Notes: generated from the letters alone by a model not told the origin. A stretch of DNA of 64,000 bases from Pseudomonas sp. Marseille-Q3773 (GCF_916618955.1 NZ_OU745390.1:558001-622000); one strand, 5' to 3'. Shown: positions 37,462 through 46,002, counted from the first letter of the stretch. A program made the numbers and translations.

Positions 37462-38286
37462 ATGGAACTCGATCTCTGGACCCAGAGCCTGGTCACTGCC
37501 ATGACTGCCCTTTGGACCAAGGTAGCGAACTTCATCCCCAACCTGTTCGGCGCGCTGGTCGTGGTGCTGCTCGGTTTCGTGGTGGCCAAGCTGCTCGACA
37601 CGCTGCTGTCCAAACTGCTGGCCAAATTCGGCCTGGACCGTCTGATGGCCGGTACCGGGCTGACCAAGATGCTCGGCCGGGTCGGCATCCAGGTGCCGAT
37701 TTCGACCTTGATCGGCAAGGTCGTGTACTGGTTCGTGCTGCTCATCTTCCTGGTCTCGGCCGCGGAGTCGCTGGGCCTGGAGCGGGTCTCGGCGACCCTC
37801 GACATGCTCGCCTTGTACCTGCCGAAGGTATTCGGCGCGGCCTTGGTGCTGCTCGCCGGCGTGCTCCTGGCCCAAGTCGCCAACGGCCTGGTGCGTGGCG
37901 CTGCCGAAGGTATTGGCCTGGAATACTCGGCAGGCCTGGGGCGTATCACCCAGGGCCTGGTGATCATCATCAGCATCTCGGTGGCCATCAGCCAGCTGGA
38001 AGTGAAAACTGACCTGCTCAACCACGTGATCGTGATCGGGCTGATTACCGTTGGTCTGGCCGTTGCGCTGGCGATGGGCCTTGGCAGCCGGGAAATTGCC
38101 GGGCAGATCCTGGCCGGCATCTACGTGCGCGAGCTGTACCAGGTCGGCCAGCAGGTGCGGATTGGCGAGGTCGAAGGGCAGATAGAGGAGATCGGTACGG
38201 TGAAGACCACGTTGCTGACCGATGAGGGCGAACTGGTGTCGCTGTCCAACCGTGAGCTGCTGGAACAGCGAGTCAATAGCCGCTAA
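37462..38286 (+). CDS. cmpX: CmpX, MscS-like mechanosensitive channel protein
   Basis: A 274-residue inner-membrane protein starting at 37462 (MELDLWTQSLVTAMTAL). Four or five hydrophobic helices are visible: NLFGALVVVLLGFVVAKLL, LIGKVVYWFVLLIFLVSA, VFGAALVLLAGVLLAQVAN, LGRITQGLVIIISISVAIS and VIVIGLITVGLAVALAMGLG, the last leading into an MscS-like TM3 segment rich in Gly and Ala (LGSREIAGQILAG). A short C-terminal soluble part (QQVRIGEVEGQIEEIGTVKTTL) matches the MscS beta domain beginning, and the protein then ends, so it is a small MscS-type protein. Loss of cmpX raises SigX activity in P. aeruginosa (recalled), consistent with sensing envelope tension. Confidence 0.9.
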   Translation: MELDLWTQSLVTAMTALWTKVANFIPNLFGALVVVLLGFVVAKLLDTLLSKLLAKFGLDRLMAGTGLTKMLGRVGIQVPISTLIGKVVYWFVLLIFLVSAAESLGLERVSATLDMLALYLPKVFGAALVLLAGVLLAQVANGLVRGAAEGIGLEYSAGLGRITQGLVIIISISVAISQLEVKTDLLNHVIVIGLITVGLAVALAMGLGSREIAGQILAGIYVRELYQVGQQVRIGEVEGQIEEIGTVKTTLLTDEGELVSLSNRELLEQRVNSR

Positions 38287-38374
38287 CCGCACAAAAGCTG
38301 TTAATGTATGCCGCCGCGAAATCGACCCACGGGGTCGCGCGGCGACATTGACCTGACTGTCGGCCAGATCCGTT

Positions 38375-38965
38375 TTGAATAAAGTTCATTCGCCGCCCAT
38401 GCGCTATGACCCCCGCGAGCTCACCGACGAAGAGTTGGTGGCGCGTTCGCATGAGGAGCTGTACCACGTTACCCGCGCCTATGAGGAGCTCATGCGGCGC
38501 TATCAACGGACCCTGTTCAACGTCTGTGCGCGTTATCTGGGGAACGACCGTGACGCGGACGATGTCTGTCAGGAAGTCATGCTGAAAGTGCTCTACGGGT
38601 TGAAGAACTTCGAGGGCAAGTCCAAGTTCAAGACCTGGCTCTACAGCATTACCTACAACGAATGCATTACCCAGTACCGCAAGGAGCGCCGCAAGCGGCG
38701 GTTGATGGATGCCTTGAGTCTGGACCCTGTCGAAGAGGCGTCCGAAGAAAAGGCTCCGAAACCGGAAGAAAAAGGCGGGCTGGACAAGTGGCTGGTGCAT
38801 GTGAACCCGATTGACCGGGAAATTCTGGTGCTACGTTTCGTCGCAGAGCTGGAATTTCAGGAAATTGCCGACATCATGCACATGGGCCTGAGCGCGACGA
38901 AAATGCGCTACAAGCGCGCGCTAGACAAGCTTCGGGAGAAATTTGCCGGCCTCGATGAAACTTAG
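38375..38965 (+). CDS. sigX: ECF sigma factor SigX
   Basis: A 196-residue ECF sigma-70 factor. The start is probably TTG 38375, because the N-terminus MNK...RYDPREL is shared with P. aeruginosa SigX (from memory); ATG 38399 is the alternative. Region 2 is clear (LMRRYQRTLFNVCARYLGNDRDADDVCQEVMLKVLYGLKNFEGKSKFKTWLYSITYNECI), followed by a charged linker (EEASEEKAPKPEEKGG) and region 4 (IDREILVLRFVAELEFQEIADIMHMGLSATKMRYKRALDKL). No anti-sigma gene is adjacent. SigX controls oprF, membrane-lipid genes and cell-wall stress responses in pseudomonads. Its stop is 111 bp before oprF. Confidence 0.95.
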   Translation: MNKVHSPPMRYDPRELTDEELVARSHEELYHVTRAYEELMRRYQRTLFNVCARYLGNDRDADDVCQEVMLKVLYGLKNFEGKSKFKTWLYSITYNECITQYRKERRKRRLMDALSLDPVEEASEEKAPKPEEKGGLDKWLVHVNPIDREILVLRFVAELEFQEIADIMHMGLSATKMRYKRALDKLREKFAGLDET

Positions 38966-39076
38966 GGGCGTGCAAATATCTCTAACGAACCGGCGAGTTC
39001 TGCTAGACTTGCCGTCGAGTTGTCCCCCTTGTTTGTGGTGGGACTGCTTAACTATCACCAGATGGGGATTTAACGG

Positions 39077-40111
39077 ATGAAATTGAAAAACACCTTGGGC
39101 TTGGCCATTGGTTCGCTTGTAGCCGCCACTTCGATTGGCGCTATGGCGCAAGGCCAAGGCGCCGTCGAAACTGAAGTCTTCTACAAGAAAGAGTTCTTCG
39201 ACAGCCAGCGCGACTTCAAGAACGACGGCAACCTGTTCGGCGGTTCGATCGGTTACTTCCTGACCGACGACGTTGAGCTGCGTCTGGGCTACGACGAAGT
39301 TCACAACGCTCGTGGCGAAGACGGCAAGAACATCAAGGGCTCGAACACCGCCCTGGACGCCGTTTACCACTTCAACAACCCGTACGACGCTATCCGTCCG
39401 TACGTTTCCGCTGGTTTCTCGCACCAGTCGCTGGGCCAGACCGGCCGTGGCGGTCGTGACCACTCCACCTTCGCCAACGTTGGCGCTGGCGCCAAGTGGT
39501 ACATCACCGACATGTTCTACGCCCGTGCTGGCGTTGAAGCTCAGTACAACATCGACCAGGGCGACACCGAGTGGGCCCCGAGCGTTGGCGTTGGCCTGAA
39601 CTTCGGCGGTAGCCCGAAGCAAGCTGAAGCTGCTCCGGCTCCTGTTGCCGAAGTCTGCTCCGACTCCGACAACGACGGCGTTTGCGACAACGTTGACAAG
39701 TGCCCGGACACCCCGGCCAACGTTACCGTTGACGCTGATGGCTGCCCGGCTGTTGCCGAAGTCGTTCGCGTTGAGCTGGACGTCAAGTTCGACTTCGACA
39801 AGTCGGTCGTCAAGCCAAACAGCTACGGCGACATCAAGAACCTGGCTGACTTCATGAAGCAGTACCCACAGACCACCACCACCGTGGAAGGTCACACTGA
39901 CTCCGTCGGCCCAGACGCTTACAACCAGAAGCTGTCCGAGCGTCGTGCCAACGCTGTCAAGCAGGTCCTGACCCAGCAGTACGGCGTAGAAGCTAGCCGT
40001 GTTGACTCGGTAGGCTACGGCGAAACCCGTCCGGTTGCCGATAACGCCACCGAAGAAGGCCGCGCTATCAACCGTCGCGTTGAAGCTCAGGTAGAAGCCC
40101 AGGCCAAGTAA
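39077..40111 (+). CDS. oprF: major outer-membrane porin OprF
   Basis: A 344-residue precursor with signal peptide (MKLKNTLGLAIGSLVAATSIGAMA, cleavage near residue 24). The N-terminal domain is an OmpA-like 8-strand barrel, then an Ala/Pro hinge and a four-cysteine segment (CSDSDNDGVCDNVDKCPDTPANVTVDADGC). The C-terminal OmpA peptidoglycan-binding domain has VEGHTDSVGPDAYNQKLSERRANAVKQVL and VGYGETRPVADN. OprF ties the outer membrane to peptidoglycan and forms a slow non-specific pore. Its codon choice differs from its neighbours (many GTT, GCT and CGT codons), the bias of very highly expressed genes. It follows sigX and ends in a strong terminator. Confidence 0.97.
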   Translation: MKLKNTLGLAIGSLVAATSIGAMAQGQGAVETEVFYKKEFFDSQRDFKNDGNLFGGSIGYFLTDDVELRLGYDEVHNARGEDGKNIKGSNTALDAVYHFNNPYDAIRPYVSAGFSHQSLGQTGRGGRDHSTFANVGAGAKWYITDMFYARAGVEAQYNIDQGDTEWAPSVGVGLNFGGSPKQAEAAPAPVAEVCSDSDNDGVCDNVDKCPDTPANVTVDADGCPAVAEVVRVELDVKFDFDKSVVKPNSYGDIKNLADFMKQYPQTTTTVEGHTDSVGPDAYNQKLSERRANAVKQVLTQQYGVEASRVDSVGYGETRPVADNATEEGRAINRRVEAQVEAQAK

Positions 40112-40130
40112 TTGGTTTGAAGCCTCACGA

Positions 40131-40159
40131 AAAACCCGGCCTCGGCCGGGTTTTTCTTT
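40131..40159 (+). terminator. rho-independent terminator of oprF
   Basis: AAAACCCGGC (40131-40140), tetraloop CTCG, and GCCGGGTTTT (40145-40154) form a 10-bp perfect stem with T-run, 19 bp after the oprF stop. The A/T arms make it usable in both directions, so it may also stop the convergent cobA transcript. Confidence 0.95.
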
Positions 40160-40182
40160 GCCAGGAATTTGTGTTGCCGGTG

Positions 40183-40216
40183 CCGGGCCCTTCGCGACAC
40201 AAGGCCGCTCCACAAG
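40183..40216. repeat. single REP-like unit
   Basis: The stretch gggcccttcgcgacacaaggccgctccaca resembles one half of the REP pair at 52641-52756 (which has tcgcgacacgaggccgctcc). No facing partner is visible here. It lies between the oprF terminator and cobA. Confidence 0.6.
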
Positions 40217-40226
40217 GAACCGTGTC

Positions 40227-40967
40227 TCAGCCGGCTGCTGCAACCAGTGCCTGAACCGCCTGGTCCACAGCCACCTCCCCAATCACCAGTATCGCCGGGC
40301 TACGCAAGCCAAACCCCCGCGCAGCTTCCACCATCCCCTGCACATCGCTCCAGCACGCCCGCTGCTGCGGTAACGAGGCATTCTCGATCATCGCCACCGG
40401 CACTCCCGGCGCCATGCCGCCGTCCAGCAGCCCCTGGCGCACCTGCTCCAGCCGCGCCACGCCCATGTACACCACCAGCGTGGTTCCGCCCTGGGCCAGG
40501 GCCGCCCAGTTCAGTTCGCTGTCGTCCTGGGTATGCGCCGTGACCAGCGACACGCCCCGGCTCACACCACGTGAGGTCAGGGAAATGCCGCATTGCGTGG
40601 CGCCAGCCAGGCCGGCGGTGATGCCATTGACCACTTCAACCTCGATGCCATGCTGCTGCAGCCACAGCGCCTCTTCGCCACCCCGGCCAAAAATGCACGG
40701 GTCGCCGCCCTTGAGCCGCACCACGCAACGCCCTTGCCGGGCATGGCGCAACATCAGGCGCTGGATGAACGCTTGTGGCGTGGAGCGGCAGCCACCACGC
40801 TTGCCCACGGCGATCACCCGGGCCTGGGGGCAATGCTCCAGGACGGCCGGGTTGACCAGGTCGTCGATCATCACCACGGTGGCCTGCTGCAGGGCGCGTA
40901 CGGCCTTGAGGGTGAGCAGCTCGGGGTCGCCAGGGCCGGCACCGACCAGCCAGACTTTCGCATTCAT
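40227..40967 (-). CDS. cobA: uroporphyrinogen-III C-methyltransferase (siroheme branch)
   Basis: A 246-residue SAM-dependent tetrapyrrole methylase starting at 40967, with GAGGAAA upstream on the minus strand. Signatures are VWLVGAGPGDPELLTLKAVRALQQA, VGKRGG, CVVRLKGGDPCIFGRGGEEALWLQ and VVNGITAGLAGATQCGISLTSRGVSRGVSLVTAH. It methylates uroporphyrinogen III at C2 and C7 to precorrin-2, the route to siroheme. It is the last gene of the minus-strand nitrate assimilation cluster, so it probably supplies siroheme for assimilatory nitrite reductase. Only the single methylase domain is present, without the CysG dehydrogenase/ferrochelatase half. Confidence 0.93.
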   Translation of the reverse strand: MNAKVWLVGAGPGDPELLTLKAVRALQQATVVMIDDLVNPAVLEHCPQARVIAVGKRGGCRSTPQAFIQRLMLRHARQGRCVVRLKGGDPCIFGRGGEEALWLQQHGIEVEVVNGITAGLAGATQCGISLTSRGVSRGVSLVTAHTQDDSELNWAALAQGGTTLVVYMGVARLEQVRQGLLDGGMAPGVPVAMIENASLPQQRACWSDVQGMVEAARGFGLRSPAILVIGEVAVDQAVQALVAAAG

Positions 40968-40994
40968 CAGTATTTCCTCATGGGCAAGGTGCAC

Positions 40995-42665
40995 TCAGCC
41001 CTTGAGCAGGGTGAGCAGCAAGATCAGGTTGAGCAGCAAGGACAGCAGGGCCAGGGTGCGCCATACCTTCAGTGGTTCGCGTTCCAGCAGTGGGCGTGGC
41101 CGGTCGGGCAATTCCTGGCGGTCGCCGCGCTCGAGCAGCAGCAACCAGTGCTCGGCGGTTTCGAAACGTTGCGCCGGGTCGGCCGCCACCGCCTGCTGCA
41201 GATTGTGCTGCAGCCACTCCGGCAAGTCGGGGCGATAGCGCGCGGCGTTGACCGGCTGGCCGAAGCGCGGGCGCTGGAAAGCCTCGACCTCGCCGTACGG
41301 GTAATGCCCGGTCAGCAGGTGGTACAGCGTAACGCCCACGGCATACAGGTCCTGGCGCGGGCTGGGCGGTTGGCCATCGAACGCTTCCGGAGCAATGTAC
41401 GAGGGCGTGCCCGGCAGCTCGTGCAGCGGGTCCTCGGACAGGCCCGGGCAGTAGGCCAGGCCGAAGTCCAGCAGGCGCAGCTGGCCGTCGCTGCCCAGGT
41501 GCAGGTTCTCCGGCTTGATGTCGCGGTGCAGCAGGTTGCGCCGGTGCAGCACGCCGACTGCCTGCAGCAGTTGCCGGGCCAGCTCCAGCCACTGTGACAG
41601 GGGCAGTGGGCCCTGCTCGGCGAGCAGCGCCGCCAGGCTCTGGCCGGGGTATTCGCGCATCACGTAGTACAGGTGCTGGCGCTGGCTGGCCGGGTGCAGC
41701 TCGGGGAAGTGACGGCCGGCCACCCGGCGCAGGAACCACTCCTCCAGCAGCAGGCCTTGCGCCGCGCCGGGCTCCTGCTCGCGCGTGGTGGGCAGGGTCT
41801 TGAGCAGCCAGGGCTGGCCCTGGCCATCGCGTACCCGGTACAGCAGCGACTGGCGGCTGTGGGCGAGCTGCTTTTCGGTGTGCCAGCCATCGATCAGCTG
41901 GCCCTCGCGCAGCGGGCCGGGCAGCGGCCATTGCTGCAACTGGGCCAGGGTGTCGCCGAGGTTGGCCGTGCCCAGCTGCTCGACCTGCACCAGCAAGGCA
42001 CTGGCGTTGTCCTGGCTGCCGTTGAGGTGCGCGCTGGCGACCAGGGTATCGGCGGCCAGTTGCAGGTCGGCTTGCTCGCGCAACACCGCCTGGATGTGCT
42101 GATCGCCCAGGCTGGCCCAGACCCCGTCGCTGAGCAGCAGGAAACACTCACCCGCCTGCAGCTCGCCTTCCAGGTAATCCACCAGCAGGTGCTGGTCCAG
42201 GCCCAGCGCACGCTTCAGTACATGCTGCATGCCGGGCTGGTCCCACACATGGTCTTCGCTCAGGCATTGCAGGCGCCCGGCGTGCCAGCGGTACGCCCGG
42301 CAGTCGCCGACATGGGCCAGGGTAAAGCGCCGACCACGCAACACCAGCGCGCTGAGGGTGGTCAGCAGCGGCTGGCCGCTGCCTTGGGCTCGCAACCAGC
42401 GGTTCTGCGCCAGCAGCAGGCGGTCGAGGGCCTGGGCCACGCTCCAGGTCGCAGGCGTGGCGTAGTAGTCCAGGGCCAGCGCCTGCAGGCTGGCGCGTGC
42501 CGCCAGGCCACCGTCGGCGCACTGGCTGACACCGTCGGCAAGGGCGAACAGGTAGCCCTTGCTGGCGGCCAGCTCCGGCGCCGGGGTGACCAGGCGCAGG
42601 GCGTCCTGATTTTCCTCGCGCGGCCCGGTGGCGCTGGCCTGGGCGAAACGCAGTTGCAGGCTCAT
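40995..42665 (-). CDS. fused PP2C-type phosphatase and Ser/Thr protein kinase
   Basis: A 556-residue bifunctional protein. Residues 1-235 are a PP2C domain (GPREENQDALR, FALADGVSQCADGGLAAR, LTLAHVGDCRAYR-type segment, FLLLSDGVW, GSQDNASALLVQ) with the metal-binding aspartates in place. Residues about 255-515 are a Hanks-type kinase: ATP lysine in PWLLKTLP (Lys289), HRDIKPEN at 380-387, DFG at 400-402, and PGTPSYIAPEAF. A single C-terminal helix (LALLSLLLNLILLLTLL, about 537-553) anchors it to the membrane. It lies between nasA (9 bp away) and cobA, so it is co-expressed with nitrate uptake. The target is unknown. Confidence 0.93.
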   Translation of the reverse strand: MSLQLRFAQASATGPREENQDALRLVTPAPELAASKGYLFALADGVSQCADGGLAARASLQALALDYYATPATWSVAQALDRLLLAQNRWLRAQGSGQPLLTTLSALVLRGRRFTLAHVGDCRAYRWHAGRLQCLSEDHVWDQPGMQHVLKRALGLDQHLLVDYLEGELQAGECFLLLSDGVWASLGDQHIQAVLREQADLQLAADTLVASAHLNGSQDNASALLVQVEQLGTANLGDTLAQLQQWPLPGPLREGQLIDGWHTEKQLAHSRQSLLYRVRDGQGQPWLLKTLPTTREQEPGAAQGLLLEEWFLRRVAGRHFPELHPASQRQHLYYVMREYPGQSLAALLAEQGPLPLSQWLELARQLLQAVGVLHRRNLLHRDIKPENLHLGSDGQLRLLDFGLAYCPGLSEDPLHELPGTPSYIAPEAFDGQPPSPRQDLYAVGVTLYHLLTGHYPYGEVEAFQRPRFGQPVNAARYRPDLPEWLQHNLQQAVAADPAQRFETAEHWLLLLERGDRQELPDRPRPLLEREPLKVWRTLALLSLLLNLILLLTLLKG

Positions 42666-42674
42666 CGGCGCGCC

Positions 42675-43886
42675 TCAGACCCGCGCCGCAGTAACGGCTG
42701 CCGAGCCCCAGGTGGTGCGCCAGCGCTGTTTGACGCCATGCAGGCCGAACCAGGCCAGCAGGCCCAGGCTGGCGAACAGCCACAGTCCCAGCTGGTAGTC
42801 GCCGGTGTGCTGTTTGATCGTGCCGAGGCCGGCCGCCAGCAGGAAGCCACCGATGCCGCCGGCCATGCCGATCAGCCCGGTCATCACGCCGATCTCCTGG
42901 CGGAAGCGTTGCGGCACCAGCTGGAACACCGCGCCATTGCCGGCACCAAGGCCCAGCATGGCACTGACGAACAGCGCCAGGGCGGCGGCGGCGCTGGGCA
43001 GGTTGAAGCCGACCGCAGCGATACAGATGGCCGCCACGCTGTACATGCCCAGCAGGGTGCGGATGCCGCCGAAACGGTCGGCAAGCGCGCCGCCGAGCGG
43101 GCGCATCAGGCTGCCGGCGAACACGCAGGCGGCGGTGTAGTAGCCGGCGGTGACCGGGCTCAGGTGGTACTGGTCGCTGAAGTAGCCGGGCAGGGCGCTG
43201 GCCAGGCCGATGAAGCCGCCGAAAGTGACACTGTAGAAGAACATGAACCACCAGCTGTCGCGGTCGCCCAGGGCCTTGAGGTAATCGGCCATGGCTTTCG
43301 GCTTGGGCCGCTGTGGCGCATTGCGTGCCAGCAGGGCGAACACCAGCAGCGTCAGCGCCAGCGGAATCAGCGCGAAGCCGAACACATTGTTCCAGCCAAA
43401 GCCTGCGGCCAGCGCCGGTGCCAACAGGGCGGCGAACACCGTGCCGGAGTTGCCGGCACCGGCGATGCCCATGGCCTTGCCCTGGTGTTGCGGTGGGTAC
43501 CATTGCGAGGCCAGCGGTAGCGACACGGCGAACGAGGCACCGGCAAAGCCGAGGAACACGCCCAGCAGCAGCGCCTGTTCATAGCTGTGCACGCCCAGGT
43601 GCCAGGCCGCCGCAAGCGCGACGATGACCACCACCTGGCCGATCAGCCCGGCAGTCCTGGGTGACAGGCGGTCGACCAGCACGCCCATGACAAAACGCAG
43701 GATCGCCCCGGCCAGGATCGGTGTAGCCACCATCAGGCCCCGTTGCTGTGCGCTCAGCTGCAGGTCGGCGGCAATCTGCACCGCCAGCGGGCCGAGCAGG
43801 TACCAGACCATGAAGCTGAGGTCGAAGTACAGGAACGCGGCGAACAGGGTGGGCACATGCCCGGATTTCCAGAAGCTGGTACTCAT
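42675..43886 (-). CDS. nasA: nitrate/nitrite MFS transporter (NNP family)
   Basis: A 403-residue major-facilitator protein with about 12 helices, starting at 43886 with GAGGTG upstream on the minus strand. Early signatures are FLYFDLSFMVWYLLGPLAVQIAADLQL and RFVMGVLVDRLSPRTAGLIGQ (MFS loop 2-3). Two glycine-rich nitrate signatures are visible: GFAGASFAVSLPLASQWYPPQHQGKAMGIAGAGNSGTVFAALLAP and, in the second half, GLIGMAGGIGGFLLAAGLG. It imports nitrate or nitrite for assimilation. The transcript passes through the ANTAR-type attenuator at 43917-44003, so expression depends on NasT. Confidence 0.93.
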   Translation of the reverse strand: MSTSFWKSGHVPTLFAAFLYFDLSFMVWYLLGPLAVQIAADLQLSAQQRGLMVATPILAGAILRFVMGVLVDRLSPRTAGLIGQVVVIVALAAAWHLGVHSYEQALLLGVFLGFAGASFAVSLPLASQWYPPQHQGKAMGIAGAGNSGTVFAALLAPALAAGFGWNNVFGFALIPLALTLLVFALLARNAPQRPKPKAMADYLKALGDRDSWWFMFFYSVTFGGFIGLASALPGYFSDQYHLSPVTAGYYTAACVFAGSLMRPLGGALADRFGGIRTLLGMYSVAAICIAAVGFNLPSAAAALALFVSAMLGLGAGNGAVFQLVPQRFRQEIGVMTGLIGMAGGIGGFLLAAGLGTIKQHTGDYQLGLWLFASLGLLAWFGLHGVKQRWRTTWGSAAVTAARV

Positions 43887-43916
43887 CGAACACCTCACTT
43901 GGCAATGCAGCGGAAC

Positions 43917-44003
43917 GAAAAAGACGCCGCTTCCCGCTCCACGGCCGTGGAGGGGAGAGCGACGTCTTTGTCGGGATCAAGTGGGCAACCGCCGTTGGTT
44001 ACC
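43917..44003 (-). promoter_or_regulatory. nasA leader: NasT (ANTAR) two-hexaloop antiterminator plus terminator
   Basis: Read on the minus strand. P1 is GGUAACC-AACGGC-GGUUGCC (44003 to 43984), a 7-bp stem with a six-base loop having A at position 1 and G at 4. Ten bases later P2 is CGAC-AAAGAC-GUCG (43973 to 43960), again with hexaloop A1 and G4. P2 shares AAAGACGUCG with the 5' arm of a large terminator whose 3' arm AGCGGCGUCUUU ends in a U-run (43931 to 43918); an inner CUCCACGG/CCGUGGAG pair extends it. Binding of NasT to P1-P2 would block the terminator. This is the known ANTAR target architecture. Confidence 0.85.
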
Positions 44004-44080
44004 GGTGCAATTCGTTCAGCAAGAGATGGGCCAACCTTGCCAGGCGACCTGGTATTTGTAAGAGCGAGTAAGGCCGGCTG

Positions 44081-44656
44081 CTAACCGAGCATCTCGTGCA
44101 TGGCGATGATCTGCTCGGCCACCTGGATCAGCTTCTGCTGCCGGCTCATGGCCTGGCGGCGCATCAGGGTGTAGGCCTGTTCCTCGTTGCAGTCCTTCAT
44201 CTTCATCAACAAGCCCTTGGCCTGCTCGACCCGCTTGCGCTCTGCCAGTTGCTGGTCGCGCGCCAGCAACTGCGCCTTCAGCGCCTGGTCACTTTCGAAG
44301 CGGGCCATGGCCACATCCAGGATCGGTTGCAGCCGCGCGGCATGGATGCCCTCGACGATATAGGCGCTGACGCCCGCCTGGATCGCCTGGCGCATCACCG
44401 CAGGGTCGTGTTCGTCGGTGAACAGCACAATGGGGCGTGGCTGGTCCCGGCTGACCAGCACCACCTGTTCCATCACATCGCGGTCTGGTGAATCGGTATC
44501 GATCAGCACCACGTCCGGGCGCACTGTTTCGACGCAGGCAGGCAGGTCGATGGTCAGGCCTGGGGCTTCGATGACCTCGAAACCGGCCTCGCTCAGCGCC
44601 GCCTTGAGTCGGCCGAGTTTGTTCTGGGTATCGTCGATCAGCAGGATACGCAACAT
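44081..44656 (-). CDS. nasT: NasT, response-regulator antiterminator with ANTAR domain
   Basis: A 191-residue protein. Residues 1-120 are a receiver-like domain (MLRILLIDDTQNKLGRLKAAL, VVLIDTDSPDRDVMEQVVLVSRD, VLFTDEHD). Residues about 130-190 are an ANTAR RNA-binding domain (AERKRVEQAKGLLMKMKDCNEEQAYTLMRRQAMSRQQKLIQVAEQIIA). NasT is held inactive by NasS and released when NasS binds nitrate or nitrite; it then prevents termination in nas leaders. The gene is 12 bp downstream of nasS, so the pair is co-expressed, and its target leader lies directly after it. Confidence 0.96.
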   Translation of the reverse strand: MLRILLIDDTQNKLGRLKAALSEAGFEVIEAPGLTIDLPACVETVRPDVVLIDTDSPDRDVMEQVVLVSRDQPRPIVLFTDEHDPAVMRQAIQAGVSAYIVEGIHAARLQPILDVAMARFESDQALKAQLLARDQQLAERKRVEQAKGLLMKMKDCNEEQAYTLMRRQAMSRQQKLIQVAEQIIAMHEMLG

Positions 44657-44668
44657 GGTCGTCCCCCC

Positions 44669-45883
44669 TCACGCGCCGGCACGGGCATCGGGCAGCTCGC
44701 CCAGGGCATGCAGGCTGAAACTGCGGGCATAGGCGTAGGGGTCGCTGCCATCCCAGCGGGTGCCGTCGATCAGCAGGCTGCTGCGCATTGCCTGCTCGGG
44801 GCAGGCAACGCCCAGGCTCTGTGCCGCTTCACGGTACAGGGCCAGTTGCTGCACCTGGCTGGCCACGCCGAGGTAGTCGGGGTCTGCGCGCAGCAGGCCC
44901 CAGCGGCGGAACTGAGTCATGAACCACATGCCGTCTGACAGGTAGGGCAGGTTGGCCTTGCCATGGTCGTGCAGGCGCAGGGCATGCGGGTCGTGCCAGT
45001 GGTTGCCCAGGCCGTCCTGGTAATGGCCGAGCAGGCGCGGTTCGATGCGCTCCAGCGGGGTGTCCAGGTAGGCGCTGCCACTGAGCAGTTGGGCAGTGCT
45101 GCGGCGGTTCTCCGGGCTTTGCTCGATGAAGCGACTGGCGGCGAGAATCGCCTTGATCAGCGCGCGGGCGCTGTTGGGGTACTGTTCGGCGAAGGCGCGA
45201 GCACAGGCCAGGACCTTCTCCGGGTGGTCCGGCCAGATCGACTGGCTGGTGGCCAGGGTGAAGCCTTGGCCCCTGGCCACCGCATCGGCGGCCCAGGGTT
45301 CGCCCACGCAGAAGCCGTCGATGCGCCCGGCCTGGATGTGCGCGGCCATCTGCGCTGGCGGCACCACCACGCTGTCGACGTCGCGCAACGGGTGAATGCC
45401 TTGGCTGGCCAGCCAATAATACAACCACATAGCATGGGTGCCGGTGGGGAAGGTCTGGGCGAAGGTCAGGCGTGCGCCATGCTGGTGCACCAGGCGCGCC
45501 AGTGCCTCGGGGTTGGTCACGCCCTTGCGTTGCAGGGCCGGCGACAGGTTGATCGCCTGGGCGTTCTGGTTCAGCCCCATCAGCACGGCCATGGCGCTGG
45601 CCGGTACACCGCCGATGCCCAGGTGCACGGCATAGGCCAGGCCATACAGGCAATGTGCGGCATCCAGCTCGCCGCTGACCAGTTTGTCACGCAGCCCGGC
45701 CCAGGAACCCTGGCGCTGGAGGTTGAGGGTAAGGCCATGCTGCTGGGCAAAACCCTGGGTGGCGGCGACCACCACCGAGGCGCAGTCGGTCAGGGCCATG
45801 TAGCCGATATTCAGGCTGGGCTTTTCCGGTGCGTCGCTGCCGTTGACCCAGGCCAGGGGCGTTGCTCGGGGTACTGTGTTCAC
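44669..45883 (-). CDS. nasS: NasS, nitrate-sensing NrtA-like protein
   Basis: A 404-residue protein of the NrtA/NasS solute-binding-protein-like family without a signal peptide. GTG at 45883 is chosen as start because CGAGGAA lies four to five bases upstream; the frame is open a further 34 codons but reads as non-coding. Signatures are LNIGYMALTDCASVVVAATQGFAQQHGL, LVSGELDAAHCLYGLAYAVHLGIGG, TFAQTFPTGTHAMWLYYWLASQGI, RIDGFCVGEPWAADAVARGQGF and MWFMTQFRRWGLL. The absence of export matches a cytoplasmic sensor that binds NasT in a nitrate-dependent way. It is the first gene of the minus-strand cluster. Confidence 0.92.
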   Translation of the reverse strand: MNTVPRATPLAWVNGSDAPEKPSLNIGYMALTDCASVVVAATQGFAQQHGLTLNLQRQGSWAGLRDKLVSGELDAAHCLYGLAYAVHLGIGGVPASAMAVLMGLNQNAQAINLSPALQRKGVTNPEALARLVHQHGARLTFAQTFPTGTHAMWLYYWLASQGIHPLRDVDSVVVPPAQMAAHIQAGRIDGFCVGEPWAADAVARGQGFTLATSQSIWPDHPEKVLACARAFAEQYPNSARALIKAILAASRFIEQSPENRRSTAQLLSGSAYLDTPLERIEPRLLGHYQDGLGNHWHDPHALRLHDHGKANLPYLSDGMWFMTQFRRWGLLRADPDYLGVASQVQQLALYREAAQSLGVACPEQAMRSSLLIDGTRWDGSDPYAYARSFSLHALGELPDARAGA

Positions 45884-46002
45884 AAGGTTCCTCGCCCGTA
45901 CTGATAAGGCTGTGGGCTTGTCTGGTGCAACCGATGTGCCATCTGGCGGCGGCACTGGCGCCGTTGCCCCACGATTTGCTGTCATGCCGGCTTCGCGCTG
46001 GC

